Shown in pieces: positions 47,353 to 55,490 of a stretch of 64,000 nucleotides of DNA. The position numbers were made by a program, and so were the translations under genes. This stretch comes from SLNP01 sp964568875 (lineage in GTDB: Bacteria; Bacteroidota; Bacteroidia; Bacteroidales; VadinHA17). Position 1 is the first letter of the stretch. Each line of letters opens with the position of its first letter. The notes below the pieces were generated by a model. That model searched no databases and was not told where the DNA came from. It was given only the letters and a program-made list of their open reading frames with translations. The DNA lies in contig CAZMSH010000016.1 of the NCBI GenBank assembly GCA_964568875.1, positions 1 through 64,000 on the forward strand, given 5' to 3'.

Positions 47353-48648
47353 TTACTGTTTCGATATCTCATTTATTCTCACCCTTACAGCGTTTGCGTG
47401 GGCATCAAGCTGTTCGGCTCTGGCCATTGTTTCAACTACCGGACCCAGCTTCATCAGACCTGAAGGTGTTATATTCTGGAAAGTTATCTTCTTCATAAAG
47501 GAATCCAGCGACACGCCGCTCCAACCTCTTGCAAATCCGTTGGTAGGAAGGGTGTGGTTTGTTCCTGAAGCATAATCGCCTGCACTTTCAGGGCTGTAGT
47601 TCCCAAGGAAGACTGAACCGGCGTTGACCACCCTGGATGCCATTCCGTCGGGATCAGCAACAGAAAGAATCAAATGCTCGGGGGCATAGGCATTCATTAC
47701 CATTACAGCCTCATCGGTGTTATTCACAACAACGACAGCAGAATTGGCCAGGGCCTTTTTAATTGTCTTCTGACGTTCAAGTGAAGTAAGCTGTCTCTCT
47801 ATTTCCTGCATTACTTCCACAGGCAGGCTGGCCGAAGTAGTTACCAGTACTGCCTGGCTGTCATCGCCATGCTCTGCCTGCGACAGAATGTCGGAAGCAA
47901 CAAATGCCGGGACGGCAGTTTCGTCAGCCACTATCATCACTTCTGAGGGACCGGCAGGAAGATCAATGGCAATTCCTTCCTTCGATGCCATCTGCTTGGC
48001 AGCCGTTACCCACTGATTTCCCGGTCCGAATATCTTGTCAACCCTGGGAACCGATTCTGTTCCAAAAGCCATGGCCGCAATTGCCTGAATACCGCCTACC
48101 TTAAAGATTGATTTTACGCCGGTAACAGAGGCTGTCCACAGAATTGCAGGATCGACAGTGCCGTCGCGACGTGGCGGGGTACAAAGGATCGTTTCACCAC
48201 AACTGGCTACCCGAGCCGGTACTGCGAGCATAATTACAGTCGAAAACAGGGGCGCGGTTCCCCCGGGAATATAGAGACCTACTTTTTCGATGGGAAGAGA
48301 GCGCTGCCAGCACCATACCCCGGGCATAGTCCCCACTATTTTTTCCTCCATTATCTGGCTGCGGTGAAATGTTTCGACATTTTCAATAGCCCTTGAGATA
48401 GCCTGTTTCAGATCAGGAGATACCTGACTGCCGGCTTCTGCAATTTCATCTTCAGATACCCTGATGGTATTGAGGTTGGCCTTGTCAAACCTGAGAGTAT
48501 AATCAAGCAACGCACTGTCGCCGCTCTGACGAACACCGGTAAAAACAGATGTTACTGTCTCTTCAAGCAAGGCTGTTTCAGCGACAGGACGACGGAGTGA
48601 CTCCAGTACGGTTTCCAGTGGCTGATCTTTTAATGATATGATTTTCAT
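47353..48648 (-). CDS. hisD: Histidinol dehydrogenase
   Basis: Zinc- and NAD-dependent enzyme of the last two steps of histidine synthesis. The 431-residue protein shows YIPGGTAPLFSTVIMLAVPA, the GPGNQWVTAAK signature, SEVMIVADETA, the general-base and zinc-region AEHGDDSQAVLV, and YAPEHLIL with SAGDYASGTNHTLPT near the C-terminus. It lies between hisG (15 bp) and hisC::hisB (16 bp) on the same transcript. Confidence 0.97.
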   Translation of the reverse strand: MKIISLKDQPLETVLESLRRPVAETALLEETVTSVFTGVRQSGDSALLDYTLRFDKANLNTIRVSEDEIAEAGSQVSPDLKQAISRAIENVETFHRSQIMEEKIVGTMPGVWCWQRSLPIEKVGLYIPGGTAPLFSTVIMLAVPARVASCGETILCTPPRRDGTVDPAILWTASVTGVKSIFKVGGIQAIAAMAFGTESVPRVDKIFGPGNQWVTAAKQMASKEGIAIDLPAGPSEVMIVADETAVPAFVASDILSQAEHGDDSQAVLVTTSASLPVEVMQEIERQLTSLERQKTIKKALANSAVVVVNNTDEAVMVMNAYAPEHLILSVADPDGMASRVVNAGSVFLGNYSPESAGDYASGTNHTLPTNGFARGWSGVSLDSFMKKITFQNITPSGLMKLGPVVETMARAEQLDAHANAVRVRINEISKQ

Positions 48649-48663
48649 CTCTTTATAGTTAGG

Positions 48664-49518
48664 TTACATTATCATTTTGTCAATCGGAATTACAAGGATG
48701 CCCTCGGCACCGTTTTCTTTTAGACGGCCTATCACACCCCAGAAATCATCATCTCCGATTACCGAATGCAGAGAACTCCAGCCCGGTTCTACCAGCGGCA
48801 TTATCGTAGGGCTTTTCATTCCGGGAAGAATGCGGCTGACAACATCAATACGGTCGTTGGGTACGTTCATGAGTATGTAGCTGCTGTTTCGGCTGGCCAG
48901 AACTGACTTTATCCTAAATATTAACTCGTCGGCTATTGCCTGCTTTGCCGGGGCCAGTGAGCCGCTGTCAACGAGGCAGGCCTCTGAGTCAAGTATGGTC
49001 TCTACCTCACGAAGTCCGTTGCGGAAAAGAGTACTTCCCGAGCTTACAAGATCGCACACTGCATCTGCCAGTCCTATGTTCGGTGCTATTTCAACCGAAC
49101 CTGAGATTATATGTATTTCTGCTTCAAGGCTATTGGCATCAAGCCAACGGCTCAGACTGTTAGGATATGAGGTTGCTATACGCTTCCCGTTGAACCATGC
49201 CAAACCGGTGTATTCAGATTGCCGCGGAAGAGCCAGAGAAAGACGGCATCGCGAGAAACCCAGTTGATGAACTATACGGCATTGATGTTCTGTCTCCGCT
49301 ACCAGATTTGAACCTATGATTGCCATATCGGTAACACCGTCGGCAAGGTATTGTGGTATATCTGAGTTCCGTAGAAACAGAACCTCAAGGGGAAAGTTGG
49401 AGGCGCTGACAAGCAGCTTGTCTTCACCATTCTCAATCCTTATCCCCGCATTTCTGAGAAGGGCTATTGATTCATCATGGAGCCTTCCCGATTTCTGCAC
49501 TGCAATTTTAAGATTCAT
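48664..49518 (-). CDS. hisG: ATP phosphoribosyltransferase (long form)
   Basis: First enzyme of histidine synthesis, feedback-inhibited by histidine. The 284-residue length is that of HisG-L, with catalytic domains (about 1-215) and a C-terminal ACT-like regulatory domain (about 216-284) that binds histidine. The PRPP-binding segment DAVCDLVSSGSTLFRNGL is clear. No hisZ is needed or seen. It is the first structural gene, 22 bp after a leader terminator, so transcription into the operon depends on readthrough. Confidence 0.96.
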   Translation of the reverse strand: MNLKIAVQKSGRLHDESIALLRNAGIRIENGEDKLLVSASNFPLEVLFLRNSDIPQYLADGVTDMAIIGSNLVAETEHQCRIVHQLGFSRCRLSLALPRQSEYTGLAWFNGKRIATSYPNSLSRWLDANSLEAEIHIISGSVEIAPNIGLADAVCDLVSSGSTLFRNGLREVETILDSEACLVDSGSLAPAKQAIADELIFRIKSVLASRNSSYILMNVPNDRIDVVSRILPGMKSPTIMPLVEPGWSSLHSVIGDDDFWGVIGRLKENGAEGILVIPIDKMIM

Positions 49519-49540
49519 TTTACAAAAAGTTATTTAAATG

Positions 49541-49567
49541 AAAAAAGCCCGCCATTTTTGGCGGGCC
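49541..49567 (-). terminator. his attenuator terminator (3:4 hairpin)
   Basis: On the minus strand, stem GCCCGCC (49566-49560 pairs with 49553-49547), loop of six, and then a run of six T. It sits between the His leader peptide and hisG. Confidence 0.92.
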
Positions 49568-49633
49568 TGTATCGTTTATTTGTTTATATCTCAGAGAAAA
49601 CACACAAAGATCATCAGCTCGCCGCAGGGCAAG
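49547..49633 (-). promoter_or_regulatory. his attenuator: competing 1:2, 2:3 and 3:4 pairings
   Basis: Segment 1 CUUGCC (49633-49628) pairs with segment 2 GGCGAG (49623-49618) across a four-base loop. Segment 2 GGCGAGC (49623-49617) can instead pair with the terminator's left stem GCCCGCC (six of seven positions), which is segment 3. Segment 3 otherwise pairs with GGCGGGC, segment 4, to form the terminator. A ribosome stalled on the His codons would cover segment 1, freeing segment 2 to block the terminator. Confidence 0.85.
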
Positions 49634-49670
49634 AAACATGATGATGATGATGTGTGGTAAAGAGTATCAT
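49614..49670 (-). CDS. hisL: Histidine operon leader peptide
   Basis: An 18-codon frame, MILFTTHHHHHVSCPAAS, with five consecutive CAT codons at 49652-49638. It begins about 19 nt after a TATATTTG promoter box and ends 47 nt before the terminator stem. The His run, position and downstream structures are those of a classical amino-acid attenuator. When charged tRNA-His is scarce the ribosome should stall here. It is too short for standard gene calling. Confidence 0.92.
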   Translation of the reverse strand: MILFTTHHHHHVSCPAAS

Positions 49671-49688
49671 TGTTTTTTTTTCGTGTGG

Positions 49689-49719
49689 CAAATATAGCTC
49701 TTTTGTTTTACCTGCAAAA
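49689..49719 (-). promoter_or_regulatory. his operon promoter (-33 TTTTG, -7 TATATTTG)
   Basis: TATATTTG (49696-49689) matches the Bacteroidota -7 box TAnnTTTG. TTTTG (49719-49715) lies 18 nt upstream at about the -33 position. No heptamer array is nearby. Confidence 0.7.
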
Positions 49720-49788
49720 GTTTTTACACTTATTTTATCTGTCCTGGTTAATGTACCGGTTTAATAATTAGGTCTATCTGTTGCCGTG

Positions 49789-51507
49789 CTATTGATTCTG
49801 ATATCTTATCGTGCCGCCGACAATCGTGTACATCACCCTGGCATTAAGTATCTCTGACGATTCTGATTCAAGTATGTTTCTGTCTAGAATTGTAAAATCA
49901 GCCAGCTTCCCGGTTTCGATGGAACCAAGGACATCTTCCTGGTATGCAGCATATGCAGCCCAGATAGTGAAGCCTTTGATTGCCTCCTCAATGGTAAGCC
50001 TGTGTTGCGGGAACCATCCCCCGGGAGGATTCCCCTCGTGGTTCTGGCGCGTTACTGCAGAATAGATACCATAGAGCGGATTTACAGACTCCACAGGAAA
50101 GTCCGATCCCATAGGAATGGGTAGTCCGGCTTCCAGAAACCACCTCCAGGCGTATGCTCCTTCAGCACGCTCATCACCCACCCTGTCGGCTACGAACGAC
50201 ATATCAGAGGTGGCATGTGTAGGCTGCATCGAAGGAATGATATCAAGTGCAGCAAATTTTTCGACATCCTCACGCCGAACTATCTGGGCATGTTCTACCC
50301 TTAGCCTGTGATCTTTTTTTGGTACAGCCCTGAGGGCTTCTTCATAGGCATCAACACATAGCCTGGTACCCCTGGTGCCTATACAATGTGTTGCCACACC
50401 CATGTCAGCTTCCAGAGCAGCCTTGGTAACCTTAACGATATATTCAGGAGATATTCTCAACAAGCCGGTGTTTTCAGGGTCGTCGGCATAGGGTTCGAAA
50501 AATGCAGCTCCCCGTGAACCCAAAGCCCCGTCGAAAAAGAGTTTAATTGCCCTTACAGAAAGCATGTGGTCTCCATATTCAGGAATACGGTTTTCAAGGA
50601 AATAGGGGACCAGATCGAAATCGAGCACCGGATTCTCCTGTTCTCCAAGCATGGCATACATTCTCATGTCAAGCTCACCGCGATCTATCAGCTCCTTGTA
50701 CATTGCTATTTCTTCCGGACCAACACCAGCCTCATGTACTCCTGTCAGACCAGCTTCAATGCATGCCTGCACAGCCAGTTTGAATTTGGCCTCCTTCATC
50801 TCAGGAGTATTATCAGGAAGTATGCGCTTAATGTAGTTCATGGCCTGGTTAATAAGCACGCCTGTCGGTTCACCCGATGCATCCCTGATAAAGCGGCCGC
50901 CTTCCGGATCAGGGGTATTTCGGTTTATGCCGGCAAGCTCCATGGCTTTCTTATTGGCAAAAGCTGAATTGCCGTCTACCCTGATTAGGTAAACCGGATT
51001 GTCAGGAGAGACCCTGCTCAGTTCATCATGCACCGGAAAATCTCTTACAGGCCATTCGTTCTGGTTCCACCGGCCGCCGACTATCCATTCTCCGGGATTT
51101 ACCGTCTTAACTCTCTCCTCTACCTTTTCGATTATCTCCTGCCAGCTTTTGGTTCCATTAATATCAAGGTTGGCAAGCTGTTCACCCAGTGAGTGCAGAT
51201 GACCGTGCGCGTCGATAAGGCCGGGCAGTACCAGCTTTCCTTCAGCGTCTATAACATTAGTACTATCGCCTATAAACCTCCTTGCAACACGGCTTTTGCC
51301 AACGAAAACAATCTTGCCGTCAAGTACTGCAACAGCCTCTTTTATTGAGAATTCCTCGTCAACGGTAGCTACTGTACCGTTCATTATGACCATATCGGCC
51401 GGCTGGTCGGGACCAGACAAGCCCATATATCCGATGGTAATAACGGTTAATATCAATACCACCATTACTGTCAGAACGACTACGCGATAACTCTCTTTTC
51501 GTGACAT
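49789..51507 (-). CDS. Exported amidohydrolase family protein (YtcJ-like)
   Basis: One N-terminal membrane/signal helix (about 9-30) precedes a composite TIM-barrel amidohydrolase. Metal-binding residues are visible: DAHGHLH (HxH, about 99-105), Lys in RAIKLFFDGALGSRGAAF, THCIG, VEHAQ, and Asp in GSDFPVESVNP. The beta-sandwich that flanks the barrel (ADMVIMNGTV..., LADFTILDRN) is present. Family members act on cyclic amides and related substrates; none can be assigned here. It has a TATATTTG promoter and a heptamer array upstream. Confidence 0.87.
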   Translation of the reverse strand: MSRKESYRVVVLTVMVVLILTVITIGYMGLSGPDQPADMVIMNGTVATVDEEFSIKEAVAVLDGKIVFVGKSRVARRFIGDSTNVIDAEGKLVLPGLIDAHGHLHSLGEQLANLDINGTKSWQEIIEKVEERVKTVNPGEWIVGGRWNQNEWPVRDFPVHDELSRVSPDNPVYLIRVDGNSAFANKKAMELAGINRNTPDPEGGRFIRDASGEPTGVLINQAMNYIKRILPDNTPEMKEAKFKLAVQACIEAGLTGVHEAGVGPEEIAMYKELIDRGELDMRMYAMLGEQENPVLDFDLVPYFLENRIPEYGDHMLSVRAIKLFFDGALGSRGAAFFEPYADDPENTGLLRISPEYIVKVTKAALEADMGVATHCIGTRGTRLCVDAYEEALRAVPKKDHRLRVEHAQIVRREDVEKFAALDIIPSMQPTHATSDMSFVADRVGDERAEGAYAWRWFLEAGLPIPMGSDFPVESVNPLYGIYSAVTRQNHEGNPPGGWFPQHRLTIEEAIKGFTIWAAYAAYQEDVLGSIETGKLADFTILDRNILESESSEILNARVMYTIVGGTIRYQNQ

Positions 51508-51554
51508 AATAATCAGGTTTTTAGTTTTACTGTAAACTGAGTGTATGAAAGATG

Positions 51555-51562
51555 CAAATATA
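51555..51562 (-). promoter_or_regulatory. Candidate amidohydrolase promoter, -7 box TATATTTG
   Basis: On the minus strand the array is followed by T6C, TATATTTG and, 47 nt later, the start codon. Confidence 0.55.
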
Positions 51563-51569
51563 GAAAAAA

Positions 51570-51681
51570 GGTGTCAGGTACCGGGTACCGGGTATCGGGT
51601 ACCGGGTATCGGGTATGCTCCCATTCGGTCGCGACCTCGCTGCGCTCGGTTAGGGTGCCGGGTGCCAGGTGCCAGGTATGC
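51570..51681. repeat. Heptamer arrays (GGTAYCR/GGTGCCR) upstream of the amidohydrolase gene
   Basis: Seven units at 51570-51618 and four at 51654-51681 flank a CGCTGCGCTCGG-containing spacer. A 27-base direct repeat (TATGCTCCCATTCGGTCGC followed by RACCTCGC) occurs at about 51613-51640 and 51678-51703. Confidence 0.85.
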
Positions 51682-51705
51682 TCCCATTCGGTCGCAACCT
51701 CGCCC

Positions 51706-51984
51706 GGCTTATTGGCCTGCGGCCAATAAAAGGCTGGATTGCTTGCGCGATCCTTCCTGGGTGTTCCTTACAATAAAACATCAGACCAATTCGCCAAATG
51801 GCGAATGAGATCGGATTATGGCAGCTGCGACTTCTTCGCAACTGCCGTGATCCAGGAGGGGAGTCCCTTACAAACCAACTAAAGGCTTATTGGCCTGTGG
51901 CCAATAAAAGGCTGGATTGCTTGCGCGATCCTTCCTGGGTGTTCCTTACAATAAAACATTTGACCAATTCGCCAAATGGCGAAT
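51706..51984. repeat. 101-bp direct repeat pair built of palindromes
   Basis: Copies at 51706-51806 and 51884-51984 differ at three positions. Each contains TTATTGG-CCTGCGG-CCAATAA, GGATTGC-TT-GCGCGATCC and ATTCGCC-AAAT-GGCGAAT palindromes. The spacer holds a GGCAG..TGCGA/TCGCA..CTGCC hairpin. Direction-neutral, no gene inside. It fills the 570-bp region between the amidohydrolase gene and tRNA-Val. Confidence 0.88.
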
Positions 51985-51989
51985 ATTGT

Positions 51990-52044
51990 TTCGTTTTTTG
52001 CATATAGTCAATCAAACAAGTTTGTTGACTCTGCAAAAAACGAA
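51990..52044. repeat. Long inverted repeat (TTCGTTTTTTGCA ... TGCAAAAAACGAA)
   Basis: Outer arms of 13 bp (51990-52002 and 52032-52044) enclose AGTCAA/TTGACT and CAAAC/GTTTG stems. The whole folds into one nearly continuous hairpin with a two-base loop. It directly adjoins the terminator hairpin of tRNA-Val. Confidence 0.8.
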
Positions 52045-52065
52045 CCGGGGGCAAATGCCCCCGGT
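52034..52065 (-). terminator. Terminator downstream of tRNA-Val
   Basis: ACCGGGGGC-AAAT-GCCCCCGGT, followed on the minus strand by TTCGTTTTTT. This is a strong intrinsic terminator 15 nt after the tRNA. Confidence 0.85.
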
Positions 52066-52080
52066 CTGATGTTTTATTGT

Positions 52081-52154
52081 GGGTTGTACTGGATTCGAAC
52101 CAGTGGCCCCTACCCTGTCAAGGTAATGCTCTAAACCAACTGAGCTAACAACCC
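52081..52154 (-). tRNA. tRNA-Val (GAC anticodon)
   Basis: 74-nt cloverleaf: acceptor GGGTTGT/ACAACCC, D arm TAGCTC-AGTTGGTTTA-GAGC, anticodon stem TTACC/GGTAG with loop TTGACAG (anticodon GAC, reads GUC and GUU), T arm ACTGG-TTCGAAT-CCAGT. The 3' CCA is not encoded. Confidence 0.95.
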
Positions 52155-52273
52155 TTTGTAAGTGTCTGCAAATATATGCCGTATGTCTGAAAAAAACAAT
52201 ATCATGAAAATTCAAAGCCCGATATACAGGCAGAATCATCACAACAGATCTTCCTCTCCTTCACAAGCTGCTG

Positions 52274-53026
52274 TTAAACTGTATCGAGGGAACCGAAAAC
52301 CCTCTGCAAAAGCGGAGTCACCCGCGCAGACACATCCTTCCTTATCTTCAACTCTTCTTCGGCAACCTTCAAAAAGAGGCCGTCAAGAGCCTTGCGGGTC
52401 AGGTAATCATCAAGCTCGGTGTTAACAGGTTTGAGGCCTGCAAGCTTCCCGGCCACACTGTTAGCCATACTGTTCCACTTTTCTGTCAATGTTTCCCACG
52501 ACTCCTTTGTAGAGATGCCGGCCACAATCTTCTTCTCTGTAGACACCTGAATCTTGGGCTTGTAAAGAGAATAGAGATCATCATATGTGGTGCGGTTCAG
52601 ATACATCGTGGCAGCATTGTCTTCACCCCTGAGAATGCCAAAGGCATCTGCAATGGTCATTTGCGTAACAGCACTGACAAATATCGGGGCCACTTCCCTG
52701 GCAGCATCTTCGGCTGCCCTGTTGATACGTACTATCACATCCTCAACAAGTTTATCTCCTCCGGGAATACGTGAAAGATTATCGATAATTATCTTCGCTT
52801 CGTCAGGTAAAAGAATCTTTACTGCAAGATCGCGGTAATAACCGTCTGTGGCCGAGAGCCTGCCCGCTGAATTTTTTGCACCGGTGATAAGTGCCTCTTT
52901 AAGGCCATTGACAACCTCCTGTTCCGTGAGAGGGGCAGTACCCACCGTTTCCATAATCTTAAGAAGTTCAGCGCATCCTGCCAGCAGCAGCATTGCTGAA
53001 GTCAAAATCAAAAGTCTTTTTTTCAT
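52274..53026 (-). CDS. DUF4197 domain lipoprotein
   Basis: A 250-residue protein with a lipoprotein signal (MKKRLLILTSAMLLLAGC, Cys18) and the DUF4197 domain (about 35-245). Family segments include LTEQEVVNGLKEAL, AVKILLPDEAK and the AFGILRGEDNAATMYLNRTTYDDL block. Function is unknown in the family. Its start overlaps the ispD stop by four bases (ATGA), so the two are translationally coupled. Confidence 0.9.
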   Translation of the reverse strand: MKKRLLILTSAMLLLAGCAELLKIMETVGTAPLTEQEVVNGLKEALITGAKNSAGRLSATDGYYRDLAVKILLPDEAKIIIDNLSRIPGGDKLVEDVIVRINRAAEDAAREVAPIFVSAVTQMTIADAFGILRGEDNAATMYLNRTTYDDLYSLYKPKIQVSTEKKIVAGISTKESWETLTEKWNSMANSVAGKLAGLKPVNTELDDYLTRKALDGLFLKVAEEELKIRKDVSARVTPLLQRVFGSLDTV

Positions 53027-53721
53027 AGCCGGTTAATATTTGTTTCTTCCCTGCCAGCCTGCCTGAGAAGCATTTCTGCATACTGCAGGTCCTGAGGGGT
53101 GGTTATCTTTATATTCTCAATATTTCCATCGACAATACTGACCGGAATGCCGGCCTGTTCAGCTACCGTGGCATCGTCAGTGAACAGTGGATTAAAATCA
53201 GTTTCATAAGCCTTCCTGATGAGGTCGAGTCTGAATATCTGAGGTGTCTGTACCAGCCTTATGGCATCGCGGTTTACCGGCAGCGATCCTCTTACTGTTA
53301 CCATGCGAACCGACTCGCGGGGGGCAACGACCGGAATCGCCGCACCTGAATTCTCAGCCTCCTCAAAGCACCTTGCCACAGTCTCTTCCGAAACAAGCGG
53401 CCTGACACCGTCATGTATTGCAACCAACCCCTCGTCAGGCAGTGTCTCAAGACCCTTCTTTACCGAAAAGAACCGTTCTTCTCCACCCGCTGTGGTATTA
53501 TGCGGAACCGCAAAACGGTGCCTTGATACCAGGGTGTTCCAAAGATCTATGTGATCTTCCGGAAGGACTATTGTAACAGCTGCATTGCCGGAGAGTCGGT
53601 ACATTGTTTCAACAGTGTGCATCAGCAGTGGTCTGCCGGCAAGAGGCAGAAACTGCTTGGGCAGCACAGAGTTCATCCTGCGGCCTGCTCCACCGGCAAC
53701 AATAAGCACATACCTTTTCAT
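53023..53721 (-). CDS. ispD: 2-C-methyl-D-erythritol 4-phosphate cytidylyltransferase
   Basis: Third enzyme of the MEP isoprenoid pathway; transfers CMP to MEP. Residues 8-20 show the nucleotide-binding VAGGAGRRMNSVLPKQF. AIHDGVRPLVSEE and the FTDDATVAEQAG and IKITTPQDLQYAE motifs are intact. At 232 residues it is of normal length. It precedes DUF4197 with overlapping codons and follows the acyl-CoA ligase by 15 bp, suggesting one transcript. Confidence 0.95.
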   Translation of the reverse strand: MKRYVLIVAGGAGRRMNSVLPKQFLPLAGRPLLMHTVETMYRLSGNAAVTIVLPEDHIDLWNTLVSRHRFAVPHNTTAGGEERFFSVKKGLETLPDEGLVAIHDGVRPLVSEETVARCFEEAENSGAAIPVVAPRESVRMVTVRGSLPVNRDAIRLVQTPQIFRLDLIRKAYETDFNPLFTDDATVAEQAGIPVSIVDGNIENIKITTPQDLQYAEMLLRQAGREETNINRL

Positions 53722-53736
53722 TACGAAGCTATATCG

Positions 53737-55389
53737 TCACTCCTTTGTATAAAGAAATCTTTTGATACTCCTTTTGGGTGTCTTGGCAAACTCTTCAGGG
53801 TGGATACGTATCTTATGCACCGCCATATATTCAGGAAGCCTTTCATTCACGACCTTACGGGTAATCTCAAGTATTTCGAGAAGTTTCTCATCACTGACTC
53901 CGTCCTTCTGCTGTGTTTCCGTATCGGGAAAAATAAGGGCAACAAGTTTATTGTCCTCGCTAACTACCAGTGACTCCATAACCAGGTACTGGTTGTTGAA
54001 TACAGACTCAATCTCTTCGGGGTATATATTCTTGCCTGAGGGACCGAGGATCATGCTCTTGCTTCTGCCTCTGATAAAGATATTGCCATCATTGTCAATA
54101 TATCCCAGGTCGCCTGTATGCATCCAGCCTTCATCGTCGATCATCTCTTTTGTCGCCTTCTCATTCTTATAATAGCCCAGCATTACATTCTCTCCGCGGA
54201 GGATTATTTCGCCCTCGCCTGTCTTTGGATCAGGATTGTCTATCTTAACCTCCAGAGTGTCAACAGACCTTCCCGAAGCTCCAAGCCTTGTTGTATCCCA
54301 CGAGGCATAACTGATCAGCGGTCCGCATTCCGTCATTCCGTAGCCAACAGTGAACCTGAAGCCTATCTTTTTGAAGAATTTTTCGGCATCGGCATTCAGT
54401 GCAGCTCCGCCGATAACAACCTCCTTAAACCTGCCCCCGAAACTGTCATTTAGAGTTTCGCGTATCTTCTTATGCAAAACCTTATTGAGTCCGGGTATTT
54501 TAAGCAGTACCTTCATATGAGGCTTAGTGATTACCGGAAGCAGTTTTTTCTTATAGATCTTTTCAATTACCAATGGCACCGACAATATCAGCCGGGGCTT
54601 GATTTCACCGAAAGCCTGCAGGATAACCTGTGGCGAGGGTGTTTTGGTAAGTATTGTAATATGGCAGCCGTAAGTAAATGGAAACAGAAACTCAAAAGCA
54701 CAGCCGTAAGTGTGAGCCAGAGGCAGAAACGACACCAGCGGGTCGCCCGGTTCCAGCGGCATGTGCTTCTGGGCAAACCTGACATTTGCGGCAAGGCTGT
54801 TATGTGGTATCATTACCCCCTTCGAAAAGCCCGTGGTTCCTGAAGTATAACTTATAACAGCGAGTTTGTCGTTGGTTATCTCTGAGAACTTTACGTGTTC
54901 CGGCTTCAGCTCCGGAAAACGGGAGGCATAGGTTCCCTCAACAGCTTCAAAAGCTTTCTTAACCTTGTCGTTGCGATATTTCAGCATGCCGAAGGTATCA
55001 AGTGAAAAGACACCTATGACGCCGGTAAGCTTTTCAAAATCAAGAGTCTCCCAAATCTTGTCGTCAACGAACAGAAGTTTCGAGTCTGAGTGATTGATGA
55101 TATTTGTAAGGTCTTCAGACTTGAAGTCGGGAAGTATCGGAACAGTTACTGCACCGTATGTCACCGTTGCCAGGTAGTTGACACACCAGTTGGCTGAGTT
55201 CTTGCCTATAAGAGCAACCTTGTCGCCCTCTTCTATTCCATAAGCCTCAAATGCTATGTGGTGCTTGAGAATCATAGCCGCTATTTCACGGTAGGTGTAA
55301 CCTTTCTCCCTGTAATTTGAAAGAGCTTCTATTTCCCAGTTCTTCCTGATGCTCTCTTCAATGTAGCCGATTAGTCTTTCTTTGATCAT
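53737..55389 (-). CDS. fadD: Long-chain acyl-CoA synthetase (AMP-forming)
   Basis: Activates fatty acids to acyl-AMP and then acyl-CoA. The 550-residue protein has the P-loop-like YTSGTTGFSKGVM motif (about 190), the GYGMTECGPL adenylate site (about 340), the TGDLG hinge region with D-x-x-G-N-I-F-I-R-G-R, and the C-terminal lysine-containing AKTPKRSIKRFL. The exact chain length is not determinable. It is the first gene of a unit with ispD and the DUF4197 gene. Confidence 0.9.
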   Translation of the reverse strand: MIKERLIGYIEESIRKNWEIEALSNYREKGYTYREIAAMILKHHIAFEAYGIEEGDKVALIGKNSANWCVNYLATVTYGAVTVPILPDFKSEDLTNIINHSDSKLLFVDDKIWETLDFEKLTGVIGVFSLDTFGMLKYRNDKVKKAFEAVEGTYASRFPELKPEHVKFSEITNDKLAVISYTSGTTGFSKGVMIPHNSLAANVRFAQKHMPLEPGDPLVSFLPLAHTYGCAFEFLFPFTYGCHITILTKTPSPQVILQAFGEIKPRLILSVPLVIEKIYKKKLLPVITKPHMKVLLKIPGLNKVLHKKIRETLNDSFGGRFKEVVIGGAALNADAEKFFKKIGFRFTVGYGMTECGPLISYASWDTTRLGASGRSVDTLEVKIDNPDPKTGEGEIILRGENVMLGYYKNEKATKEMIDDEGWMHTGDLGYIDNDGNIFIRGRSKSMILGPSGKNIYPEEIESVFNNQYLVMESLVVSEDNKLVALIFPDTETQQKDGVSDEKLLEILEITRKVVNERLPEYMAVHKIRIHPEEFAKTPKRSIKRFLYTKE

Positions 55390-55490
55390 ATGATGAGGTT
55401 TAATTATAACGTAAAGGTATTTATTTAAGACTTCAGAATGTACCCAGAGCGGTATTTAGTATGCAAAACACCAGCCATAAATTCCTCCTG

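Noticed and set aside
47337..47372. Longer start for HisC-HisB
   Set aside because: It would overlap hisD by 20 bp. ATG 47336 fits the family N-terminus and the spacing.
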